NCBI GenBank assembly: GCA_032622095.1
Contig: CP136066.1
Span: forward strand, 151,420,224-151,484,223
Origin: Siphonodentalium dalli
Lineage: Eukaryota > Mollusca > Scaphopoda > Gadilida > Siphonodentaliidae
Direction of reading: 5' to 3'
Length of the DNA: 64,000 nt
In this document: positions 58,701-64,000 of the stretch, piece by piece
Numbering within the stretch: the first letter of the stretch is position 1
Layout: each line of letters begins with the position of its first letter
Made by a program: the position numbers and the translations under genes
The notes under the pieces: model-generated
What the model was told of the DNA's origin: nothing
Database searches by the model: none
The model's input: the letters and a program-made list of their open reading frames with translations, nothing else

Positions 58701-61700
58701 AATTTTTGTTCACATATTTTTTCCCTACCAGAAATTCTTCAAGGTCCAAGGTGCCATCTCGATTTTTGTCATGTGGAAATGCTATCTTTTTCAAGTCTTC
58801 GTCTTCTAGTGGGCAATTCATTCCAATTAAGCCATCAGAAAAATCTTCTTTAGAAATGATATTTTTATCACCAGCATCATACTTTTTTAAGAGTTCCCTC
58901 ACTTTCTGTTCCCGTTCCATCACCCAGTCATAAAACTGAAGAGCCCATGGCTCGTTATTCTTGCCAATTTTACCAAATGTTTTTTCTGCTTTCCGAAGTT
59001 CCTTTCCTGCTTCCTTGTGACCTCCATCTTTTGCTAGATTTTTAGCTGCATTCCCTTCCTTATTCTTTGGTTTGGGATTACATCCTAGTGAGGAAACAAA
59101 AATATAATAAATTTTAAATGAACTACAGTAATGCTCTAAATAATCGACTCCTTAACGACCGGAGAATTATGGGTAATTTCGAGAGCTTTCCAATGAATGG
59201 CAACAAGCCATATTTCCGACTAAATCCTGAAAAATAACCCATAATTCTCCTGTCGTTAAGGAGTCAATTATTTAGGGCGTAACTGCAGGCCTAAATTTCT
59301 ACAAACAGAAGTTTGATACTTCCAAAAATGATTCCTGTCATAGATCACCTGAACATTCCATTTTGTGAAAATTAAATTAGCTGAAATGTATTTTTTCTAT
59401 CAAAATTAAATTTGCTGAAAAACTTTTTGTTTTGTTGCAAATTAAATTTGCTGAAATAAGGGGAAAATAGTTGGTGAAAGAAATCCATTGATATATGACT
59501 TAATTGCCCTAGAAAGCCCTACAACTTAAAATAGCATTGGTGCCAAAATACTTCAGCCCAAACAAATAATAACAAAATTTGGCTCCTTTGCGACAGCCTC
59601 TCACCTGACTACATCATAACCTTGTTTTCCCTTGATCTACAAGTAAGTAGATTTAGCTATATGTATATGATGAAGCGGTTACACATTGAGCTATCAATAT
59701 ATTTGCTTTTAAACAAGTTCACCAGCGTGTTTTTTATCCCCCAAAAATAAAACAAACAAACATCGAAATCCCAAATTCTATTGACCAACCTTCTGAAATT
59801 TATTTTTTGAAGTTTAACCCTTCCATGACTGGATCTTCCTGAAATTTTGGAATAGCTGTGCCAAAGGATTACCGGTATGTGAGTCTCCCACAGGGAGCCT
59901 CGCATATATAAGAAAATACATTGGCCTAACAATATTAACCTTGGCCATGTAAGCCAGTGCATTCTCTTGTATATGTGAGGCTCCCTATGGGAGACTCGCA
60001 TATATAAGAGGATGCACTGGCACAGGATCTTTAATGCTGCACCAGCACAGCTCCCATCATGAAACGGTTAATAACAAGTCTGATCATTGTCATTATAGGC
60101 ACTACCATGTTATGGAATATATTCATGATATTAATGTCACAGTCCCTAAGAAAGCCTCAAAGAGGCCCACAGTTGACTGCTACATAGTAAATATAAAAAC
60201 ATATATAAAAAGACAGTATATTTATCATTATAACAATTTGTTTAGTGATTTAAGATTCTACAAATTTCCCACTATTTTGACCTACTCCATTTAAGAATGA
60301 CCCCAATCATAATTGTGAATGTCATTTAGAACTTTAAAACATGTACATAATACAGGATTAACAGGAAATTATAATCAGGCTCGACTATTAGACAGGTAAG
60401 TATACATAAACAAAAACTCCACTACAAAAGAGAACATATAAACAGTGCGATAATGGAATGTTAGAAATGCACTTGTTAATTAATTGTACTCGCTATTCGC
60501 AACTGCGGGGGAATAATATTTCTGGCCATATTCACTTCAGAGAGACTGTCATCCTAATGATAATTATAAGACCACTTTCAAGAACATGTTTAACTCAAAC
60601 GATTACATAAACCAGGTAGCTTAAATTTAATTACTAATAAAGCACTAGCCGCAAGTAACAGCAAGTGCAATCTACCGCGTCTGTGCATGGGAACCCCCAT
60701 TTAGGCATATATGTTTATACAAACGGTACATATAATAATAATTTGTTCTTTCATGTTTGTACTCTGTTATGCCATACATATACACTTGGCTGTGCATTAA
60801 ATATATCTAGCTATTTATTTAACTCTCGGTAGCCAAGGTGTTTAGGTAGTGGATACCATCATGACAATCTGGGCTAGATCAGGCGGGGGTTCGAACCATA
60901 ACATCGGCGTAAATTGGGATTATTTTGAATCTTGATCTGATTTGAGGGACATCTCAATTTGCCATTCTGATCGACAAATGGCCATTTAAATAAGAAATGA
61001 GATTTTTTTTCACACTCACATAATCAAGCAATTTAAGCAATTAATGAACACTAATACTAAGTCCCTGCCTCAATATCTCTGACATATATATCTAGCCGAG
61101 GTGGTTAGGTTGTGATTAATACCATCAACACAGTCTCAATCTGAGTTGAGAAACAGGTCAATGTGCCAATCCGATCGATACATGGCCATTTCGATAACGA
61201 AATAAGAATTTATTCACGCACACTGAAGCAAGCACAATAGAAGCAATGAACACTCATACTTAGTTTGTGCCTCAAAAATCTGATATATACAGTAATGCCC
61301 TAAATAATCAACTCCTTAACCACAGCAGAATTATGGTTAACTTTTCAGGATTTAGTCGGAAATATGGCTTGTTGCCATTCATCGGAAAGCTCTGTGAGAG
61401 CTTTCCGATGAATGGCAACAAGCCATATTTCCAACTACAGTAATGTACATTGTAATAAGTAAAAAACAAACCTCTTTGAGCCAGGTATTTACAACACATT
61501 GCATGCCCCTCCATCGCAGCAAAATGGATTGGCGTGTTCTGTTCAGTATTTGTCTGGTTAAACTGCGCACAGTAACCACCAAGACAGAATAAAACATCTA
61601 GATAACCTCCCTTGGCAGCAAAATGTGCAGCGTGGTTCCCTCTAGAATCAATATCATCAACCTTCCCACCTGATTCCAAAATGGCTCTCACAACCTTGAC

Positions 61701-61745
61701 ACTACCACTTGCAGAGGCTGCCATCATCGGAGTTCTGCCATTTTT
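43438..61745 (-). CDS. ANKEF1: ANKEF1, five 3' exons (gene overview)
   Basis: The exons are 61745-61472, 59084-58280, 56345-56119, 51713-51523 and 43719-43438. All four junctions have AG acceptors and GT donors and match in phase (1, 2, 1, 0). The joined frame is 1779 nt, 592 codons plus a stop. Domain order is ankyrin repeats, a linker, an EF-hand pair, a Lys-rich linker, more ankyrin repeats, a Gly/Lys-rich stretch and a conserved basic-aromatic tail. This is the order of vertebrate ANKEF1, a protein of about 776 residues as I recall it. The N-terminal ~185 residues are not in the window; I found no further exon between 61746 and 64000. The protein is presumed cytoplasmic. Its role is poorly known, so no function is claimed beyond ankyrin scaffolding and possible calcium sensing. 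The introns carry dense MITEs. Confidence 0.93.
44005..44451. mobile_element. 447-bp TIR element, TACAGCTATGCTCTAATTAA ends
   Basis: Left TACAGCTATGCTCTAATTAA; right, as reverse complement, TACAGCTAAGCTCTAATTAA. The arms continue TTGACCC and AACAAGGTTG. TA at each edge suggests Tc1/mariner type. Located in the last ANKEF1 intron. Confidence 0.8.
44588..45450. mobile_element. Foldback element E1 made of about 30 GATATC palindromes
   Basis: The TIRs are 46 bp with one mismatch, beginning ATGGGGCGCCATCCCTGCAA (44596-44641, inverted at 45397-45442). They are flanked by an exact 8-bp direct repeat AACTCGGT (44588-44595 and 45443-45450). If the ends are taken as TATGGGG, the duplication is ACTCGG, 6 bp. 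Inside are about 31 cores of GGAGATATCTCC, GCAGATATCTGC or hybrids, every 25-30 bp. Their spacers are often palindromic too (TTGGATCCAA). Frames in several directions read GDISL/RYLLG-like repeats because the DNA is self-complementary; these are not genes. Lies in the last ANKEF1 intron. Confidence 0.9.
45451..46440. other. ANKEF1 intron, no structure seen
   Basis: AT-rich intronic DNA without repeats I can identify. Confidence 0.45.
46455..46845. mobile_element. Long imperfect palindrome (about 190-bp arms)
   Basis: The centre is at 46641-46650. Perfect 29-bp inner arms start CATGGTAATTATAATGAAAA (46612-46640 and 46651-46679). Outward pairing continues through TTTGAGCCATGG, CTCCTTTTATA and TCATTTATGAGACC with mismatches. 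The core and its GTGTGCTC...GAACAATGC flank recur at 51980-52100, so this is a dispersed palindromic MITE. Confidence 0.8.
47067..47767. mobile_element. Foldback element with C/G-rich termini and ACCGGTGTAAC ends
   Basis: Left GCCACCATACCGGTGTAACA followed by CCCCCTGGGTATTTCCCCCC. Right GGAAGATACCCAGG...GTTACACCGGCATGGTGCC, inverted. Inside, AGTCATGAAATGGCGAGAAA occurs twice forward and once inverted. GGGTAT/ATACCC with G or C runs recurs five times. Non-coding. Confidence 0.75.
48026..48216. mobile_element. CAGTAATGCCC palindromic MITE (4)
   Basis: TACAGTAGTGCCCTAAGTAA to TTACTTAGGGCATTACTGTA. The arms differ from the family in having CATATAACC / GGTTATGG in place of CTTAACC. Intronic. Confidence 0.88.
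49238..49430. mobile_element. Possible pogo/Tigger-type terminal fragment
   Basis: CAGTAAAACCTCTCCAAACC at 49240 resembles the terminal repeat of pogo-like mariners (CAGTAAAACCTC...AACC), followed by CATTCTGA/TCCGAAAGC motifs typical of their subterminal repeats. The opposite end was not found. Confidence 0.35.
49618..49990 (+). pseudogene. Unrecognised transposon-like frame, N part
   Basis: The frame 49631-49870 (WMWYWSTRSPNRTLCRPW, then VGGQPEDTDRDEEEKEQEVR) ends at TAA. It continues in the same frame with KLRISEEVYMTIPKEVRTEM. GC content and codon pattern differ from the intron around it. With 50545-51129 it looks like the two ends of a retroelement polyprotein separated by repeats, but no diagnostic motif is visible. 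Confidence 0.35.
49987..50600 (+). repeat. Tandem ~232-bp repeat, 2.5 copies
   Basis: CAAATTTTCTAAGTTG, GGGCCAT(A/T)ACTCTGGCAAAA, CGGGATTTGCAATCGTACCA and GCCCAGCGGTTGCTGAACAA recur in order at 49987, 50219 and (partly) 50392. The last unit runs into GGACGTACGGACGGACGG. This type is common in mollusc genomes (from memory). Confidence 0.85.
50600..51129 (+). CDS. Unrecognised open frame, probably transposon-derived
   Basis: Open for about 176 codons within a 194-codon frame that begins at 50545 inside the preceding repeat; the start is therefore uncertain. The product is Pro/Thr-rich (PNQSPPGTKTTTPIPEMPKY). It has a basic coiled-coil-like segment (ETLEERIERNRKKKDTIKRR) and a C-terminus with ILIDLRRIHYTSYPPLPKE. 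It opposes ANKEF1 inside that gene's last intron. I recognise no domain. A gag-like or accessory protein of a mobile element is possible. Confidence 0.35.
51523..51713 (-). CDS. ANKEF1: ANKEF1 exon d: last ankyrin helix and Gly/Lys-rich linker
   Basis: 191 nt. The acceptor is TCAG before GT CAA TCA. It encodes QSPLDYAISWADPRVLDVIQ, the final ankyrin unit, then GGKGGKGGKSGGGSK and a Ser/Arg/Gln-rich end. The donor is CAG/GTTTGA. If it is not spliced, the frame adds one Val and stops at TGA (51519-51517). I prefer splicing because the phase is exact (0 to 0) and the downstream exon encodes the conserved ANKEF1 tail. Exon a also uses a GTTTG-type donor. Confidence 0.85.
51808..51922. mobile_element. 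GCAGAATGAGGTCCCCAGAG inverted-repeat MITE (1)
   Basis: Left TTTGCAGAATGAAGTCCCCA; right CTGGGGACCTCATTCTGC. The centre has ATCCCGCACAGTGGGCTAGC. Related copies are at 56850 and 57155. Intronic, ~95 bp from exon d. Confidence 0.75.
51980..52100. repeat. Second copy of the CATGGTAATTATAATG hairpin
   Basis: ATGGTAATTATAATGCAAAT ... GACTGGAGTC ... ATTTTCATTGTAATTACCA with flanking GTGTGCTCAATGAACAATGC, matching the core of 46455-46845. Confidence 0.75.
52215..52640. repeat. Two-copy repeat and (GACA)n tract
   Basis: ATACAGGTGAGG...GTGTCATCATAAAC...AAAAAATACTTG occurs at about 52230 and 52375. It is followed by ACAGAGACAGACAGACAAAC and a further GACAGA-rich tract at 52570. Confidence 0.7.
52645..54200. 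other. ANKEF1 intron, no structure seen
   Basis: AT-rich. One short inverted pair (TCTGCTCGTACTAAAACCAG and its partner near 52870-52890). An inverted pair TCAATGGAAGGGGAATAACT/AGTTATTCCTCTCCATTGA is at 54110-54165. Confidence 0.45.
54202..54544. mobile_element. 343-bp piggyBac-type MITE with TTAA targets
   Basis: Left TTAACCCTTTGGCGAGTA; right, as reverse complement, TTAACCCTTTGGAGAGTA. Both sit on TTAA (54202-54205 and 54541-54544), the piggyBac target duplication. Two copies of the palindrome ACGACATATATGTCGT lie near the left end (54222, 54255). Confidence 0.85.
54639..56092 (+). repeat. 47-bp minisatellite, about 31 copies
   Basis: The monomer is GGTATATAATATGGCATATA + TTTAATATATGTGATCTGGG + GGTTCAT. 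Copies are almost identical; exceptions are the first (TTCGATG), one with a 4-bp deletion near 55180 and one with GACATATA near 55541. It ends 27 bp inside the intron that starts at the exon c donor (56118). The homogeneity means recent expansion or strong homogenisation. Confidence 0.97.
56119..56345 (-). CDS. ANKEF1: ANKEF1 exon c: C-terminal ankyrin repeats
   Basis: 227 nt. The acceptor is CTTTCTTTCAG and the donor AAAAAAG/GTTGGT. The frame reads QINSRDNFKWTPLHHACHAG, then LDIVTMLLEHGAELDA and NGGTPLTRAIESSKETVVRY, two complete ankyrin repeats and part of a third. Phase joins to exon b (GG+A) and to exon d (G+GT). The splice donor lies only 27 bp from a 1.45-kb 47-bp minisatellite in the intron. 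Confidence 0.94.
56443..56712. mobile_element. piggyBac-type MITE, TTAACCCTTCCATG family (2, reversed)
   Basis: Left TTAACCGTTTTTAACGGG; right CACAGAAGGGTTAA. Both ends have TTAA. The interior matches the copies at 42523 and 59814 in reverse (CATAGGGAG, AATGCATTCTC). Intronic, ~100 bp upstream of exon c. Confidence 0.75.
56850..57285. mobile_element. GCAGAATGAGGTCCCCAGAG inverted-repeat MITEs (2 and 3)
   Basis: Copy 2 (56855-56960): TTTGCAGATTGAGG ... TGGGGTCCTCAATCTG. Copy 3 (57157-57250): GCAGAATGAGGTCCCCAGAG ... CTCTGGGGACCTCATTCTGC with ~45-bp arms. Copies 1 and 2 also share the right flank TCTTCTGG.AAGTAT.TATAG. Confidence 0.75.
57289..57760 (-). mobile_element. MITE of the AAAGGTACTCAATCCGAT family (copy 7, reversed)
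   Basis: TTAAAGGTACTCAATATGAT to ATCGGATTGAGTACCTTTGA, with the GATGGGTGGGTTCCTCGACT and TTTTTACCCGGAAGCCAAAG blocks. This is the only full member inside ANKEF1. Confidence 0.8.
57879..58081. mobile_element. CAGTAATGCCC palindromic MITE (5)
   Basis: The left end is disturbed (TACAGTAATAATGCCCGAAG). The right end TTATTTAGGGCATTACTGTA is intact. Intronic, ~200 bp from exon b. Confidence 0.85.
58280..59084 (-). CDS. ANKEF1: ANKEF1 exon b: linker, EF-hands, Lys-rich region, start of second ankyrin block
   Basis: 805 nt. It begins after TTTCCTCACTAG and ends AAT GG at donor GTAAGA (phase 2). It encodes a charged linker ending EPWALQFYDWVMEREQKV, then a degenerate EF-hand (about KKYDAGDKNIISKEDF). 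A second EF-hand follows with the full canonical loop DKNRDGTLDLEE: acidic or oxygen ligands at positions 1, 3, 5 and 12 and Gly at 6. After the EF-hands comes a lysine run (KKKKKKGKKGGKKGKFKL), the signature around FIPRYVHFTDTGRF, and the start of ankyrin block two (YYKTPLMVACAIGNMDMVKF). The exon contains no in-frame stop over 268 codons, unusual in this AT-rich window. Calcium binding at the second hand is inferred from the residues. Confidence 0.95.
59126..59287. mobile_element. CAGTAATGCCC palindromic MITE (6)
   Basis: TACAGTAATGCTCTAAATAA to TTATTTAGGGCGTAACTGCA. The arms carry CTTAACGACCGGAGAATTAT and ATAATTCTCCTGTCGTTAAG, a subfamily variant in which both arms changed together. It begins ~40 bp upstream of the exon b acceptor. 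Confidence 0.85.
59814..60071. mobile_element. piggyBac-type MITE, TTAACCCTTCCATG family (3)
   Basis: TTAACCCTTCCATGACTGGA to CATCATGAAACGGTTAA, with exact TTAA at 59814-59817 and 60068-60071. 258 bp. The interior repeats AGTCTCCCACAGGGAGCCTC and its inverse. Confidence 0.85.
60072..60825. other. ANKEF1 intron, no structure seen
   Basis: AT-rich intronic DNA. One 86-codon frame (60034-60294) is chance. Confidence 0.45.
60826..61288 (+). mobile_element. Two tandem tRNA-derived SINEs
   Basis: Unit 1 (about 60826-61083) has box A-like TAGCCAAGGTGTTTAGG (60830-60846) and box B GGGTTCGAACC (60888-60898), about 50 nt apart as in pol III promoters. The tail is shared with unit 2. Unit 2 (about 61088-61288) starts CTAGCCGAGGTGGTTAGG but has lost the box B region. 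Both share CATGGCCATTT-like and GCAATGAACACT.ATACT phrases. The tRNA part resembles Leu/Ser-type heads. Confidence 0.65.
61289..61446. mobile_element. CAGTAATGCCC palindromic MITE (7)
   Basis: The left arm is complete from TACAGTAATGCCCTAAATAA. The right arm is cut to CATATTTCCAACTACAGTAA. It lies ~25 bp downstream of the exon a donor. Confidence 0.85.
61472..61745 (-). CDS. ANKEF1: ANKEF1 exon a: N-terminal ankyrin repeats
   Basis: 274 nt. The acceptor is CTTTCAG before AAA AAT GGC. The frame opens NGRTPMMAASASGSVKVV and includes GNHAAHFAAKGGYLDVL and NTPIHFAAMEGHAMCCKYLA, which are ankyrin helix-turn-helix units of the TPLHxAA type. It ends CAA AGA G with donor GTTTGT (phase 1). The next exon supplies GA, so the joined residues read AQRGCNP. 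That junction and the flanking motifs resemble vertebrate ANKEF1 closely. The in-frame sequence upstream of the acceptor (to 61829) is intronic read-through and is left out. Confidence 0.92.
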
Positions 61746-61962
61746 CTGAAAGAACACAAACATGTACATGTATGGCTCCGTATTTCTGGCAACAGGTCTG
61801 AAATGAATTGGGACCAGGCGGATTTTCATTTAATCATTTAAATTTTATATTTCATATTATTTTGCAGGATAACTCACCAAACAGCACAATGAAACCATTT
61901 GCAGTGATTTTATAATGCAAAACAGGGGTAGAAATTGAGCCCCATTCCCAATGGGAGTTTTT

Positions 61963-62270
61963 CCCAAGTTCTCACCCTGAAATTCACAGAAAGTTCTCAC
62001 CCTGAATTCTCACAGTAAGTTCTCACCCTGAAATTCACAGAAAGTTCTCAGAAAGTTCTCACCCTGAAATTCACAGAAAGTTCTCACCCTGAAATTCACA
62101 GAAAGTTCTCACCCTGAATTCTCACCCTGAAATTCACAGAAAGTTCTCACCCTGAAGATCACAGAAAGTTCTCAGCCAAATTCACAGAAAGTTCTCACAC
62201 TGAAATTCACAGAAAGTTCTCACCCTGAAATTCACAGAAGGTTCTACCCTGAAATTCAAAGAAAATCTTT
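61963..62270 (+). repeat. 25-bp minisatellite, about 12 copies
   Basis: Unit AAGTTCTCACCCTGAAATTC + ACAGA, irregular, with copies lacking ACCCTG or carrying TTCTCAC in place of ATTCACAG. Lies in the intron upstream of exon a. Confidence 0.92.
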
Positions 62271-62430
62271 TTTTGTGAAAAAGAGACAGGACTTCACCTC
62301 ATTTTTATCAATATTTTCTAGTCCTCTTGCTTCATTAGCATAAAATTGGAAAAAACAATCTAAGAGATTAAACTGTTACATTATGCTGAGTCGACTTATT
62401 CACATTAAAAATGCTTTTCCCATATTCTCT

Positions 62431-62614
62431 ACACAGTAATGCCCTAAATAATCGACTCCTTAACCACAGCAGAATTATGTGTAACTTTTCAGGATTTAGT
62501 CGGAAATATGGCTTGTTGCCATGAATGGCAATAAGCCATATTTCCGACTAAATCCTGAAAAGTTACCCATAATTCTGCTTATGGAGTCGATTATTTAGGG
62601 CATTACTATATATT
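62431..62614. mobile_element. CAGTAATGCCC palindromic MITE (8)
   Basis: ACAGTAATGCCCTAAATAAT to ATTATTTAGGGCATTACTAT. The loop is shortened and GTGGTTAAG is deleted from the right arm. Confidence 0.87.
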
Positions 62615-64000
62615 CCCAATTAAAGACCACTATGGTGCAAATTTTCCTAATAGAAAGGTTCCCGGATGAATTAGCATTGAAAATTAAAACTAACATTTTT
62701 TTTTTACCTGACCTAACTTTTTACGGCCCATTATTGGAAATAGAGGACTTTTTTGTTTTGGCCAAACCCAGATTCATATGACATTCTATTAAATTAATAA
62801 GATGGAAAACAATATTTTATCTCTCTAGCATAAAGCATATATATCTATTTTGACCTGCCTTGAAATTGGAATTAGGTTGGAAAGAAATTTTGGACATGGT
62901 GACAGGCAGGAGGGTGTCACACCCTCCTTTTGAAATTGGTACGTGGGATATCAAGTCAATTTTGGGTGGTACACAGGATGCATACACCTCTGTTAACTGA
63001 ACTCAGGACTCATGTGCTCATTTTGACTGGTATTCAGGACCAACAACAAGGCTGGTATACAGCTTTTATAGCATTAAATTGTTCATATTTTGATGTAATT
63101 CTGTCTCATACATCATGATGTGTTGAAGTTATGGACAATTGCAATACTTCAAAAAATGTGTGAAAATTATCATATTAGTGTGAAATAACCATGACTTGTA
63201 TTTGATATTTTCTTAGCAGGTACACAGGATTCACCCCTCTCTGTTAACTTTTATTCAGGATTCATGGGGGGTAGGGCGTGACAGTAATGCAAATTGTGAT
63301 TCACAAAATAATTTTTCAGAAACAAATCTTTTGATTCAAAGGAGTACCACATATGCGTATCGGTATGTGTGTGTGTATACCCTCCAATAAATTTACATAC
63401 CAATATTTGACATATTGAAGTATTTCAACAAGTAATTTGAACGAGTATACTTTTGGGGGGAAAAAAACCCAAAAAATGCAGAAATAATAAACTGGCAAGT
63501 AACAAACATTTTGCCAAACAAAACAAAAGCAATTACAAACCGAATCATCTGGGTCAATGAAGGATGTCTGTAAATATTTACATGCAAGAAGTCATTAACT
63601 CTTTAAATGGATTATCCCAATGAATTATAAAACTATACATTGGAATGGTTTATTATACATCTGGAGGGGTGTTCAGAAATAATAACCAGGTGACGTATCA
63701 TTTTAGTGCAGAATATTTATTGGGGAAAATGTTCAGATAATAAGTTCAACAAACAATCAATGATTATTTAGTATAGAAATAGTTAATGCATTTGTTACCA
63801 AAATTCTGTTTTTAAATAGAATAATTACAATAGGGCAAAAGTGAACGATGAATGCAGGAATATTGTCACAGCAACATGTGACATCGAAGCAATGTCAATA
63901 TGAAGATCCTAATATTCAATGACTATTTCAAATCAGAATGCTTGTTCAAGATGATACATGTATTTTTCACTGAAATGAATAAATAATAGTGTCAGTTTCT
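62615..64000. other. ANKEF1 intron (upstream part), no exon found
   Basis: I searched the minus strand for ankyrin-like frames with AG/GT borders and found none. Two loosely similar stretches (about 62930-63010 and 63215-63270) share GGTACACAGGAT and CTCTGTTAACT. Confidence 0.5.

Noticed and set aside
60829-60900. Functional tRNA gene
   Set aside because: Box A and box B are present but the acceptor stem does not pair, and a second copy with the same tail follows, so a SINE.
26293-61745. The ASB exon as the far end of the same ankyrin gene as ANKEF1
   Set aside because: ANKEF1 ends with its own tail and stop at 43438, and the SOCS box is not part of ANKEF1. They are separate genes on one strand.
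62305-62336. A 32-nt stretch on the minus strand with AG and GT borders resembling a micro-exon of ANKEF1
   Set aside because: The residues do not fit the ankyrin pattern expected before exon a, and the polypyrimidine tract is poor.

Overview
This is animal nuclear DNA: AT-rich, with spliced genes, GT-AG introns and a very dense load of transposon remnants. There is no sign of a bacterial or viral chromosome (no operons, no long uninterrupted ORFs). The repeat types (non-LTR retrotransposon tails, tRNA-derived SINEs, Helitron-like ends, minisatellites whose units contain GTCCGTCCGTCTGTC-like tracts) and a well conserved ANKEF1 orthologue fit an invertebrate. A lophotrochozoan such as a mollusc, annelid or brachiopod is my inference; the sequence does not prove it.

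Two protein-coding genes are supported, both on the minus strand. (1) ANKEF1 (ankyrin repeat and EF-hand domain protein 1) occupies about 43.4-61.7 kb. Five exons chain in perfect phase into 592 codons plus a stop. They cover everything except about the first 185 residues, which must lie beyond the right edge. (2) The last exon of an ASB-type gene (ankyrin repeats plus C-terminal SOCS box) lies at 26.3-27.2 kb. It has a one-base frame discontinuity just before the SOCS box.

Layout. 0-5.3 kb: a decayed MULE transposase, non-LTR retrotransposon ORF1 and RT remnants, and one copy of a 2.7-kb duplicated segment. 5.3-12.4 kb: a MITE with 9-bp target duplications, a 14-copy minisatellite, a possible Helitron end and MITEs. 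12.4-18.6 kb: the second copy of the 2.7-kb segment, split by a 2.4-kb non-autonomous transposon, followed by half of another duplication. 19.4-25.9 kb: DNA-transposon remnants, a LINE RT tail and an array of perfect palindromes. 26-28.7 kb: the ASB exon and a GC-rich foldback element. 29-41 kb: poly-G tracts, a SINE, MITEs, an Asp-rich micro-ORF and a degenerate ~190-bp satellite interrupted by another element. 41-62.6 kb: ANKEF1, whose introns hold palindromic MITEs, piggyBac-type MITEs, a 31-copy 47-bp minisatellite that starts 27 bp from a splice donor, and an 847-bp foldback element built from about 30 GATATC palindromes.

The most unusual feature is a pair of elements at 28.2-28.7 kb and 44.6-45.4 kb. 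Their sequences are unrelated but their architecture is the same: near-perfect terminal inverted repeats starting TATGG, target-site duplications, no coding capacity, and interiors made almost wholly of short inverted modules in both orientations. The two host genes are neighbours on one strand but nothing shows that they work together.
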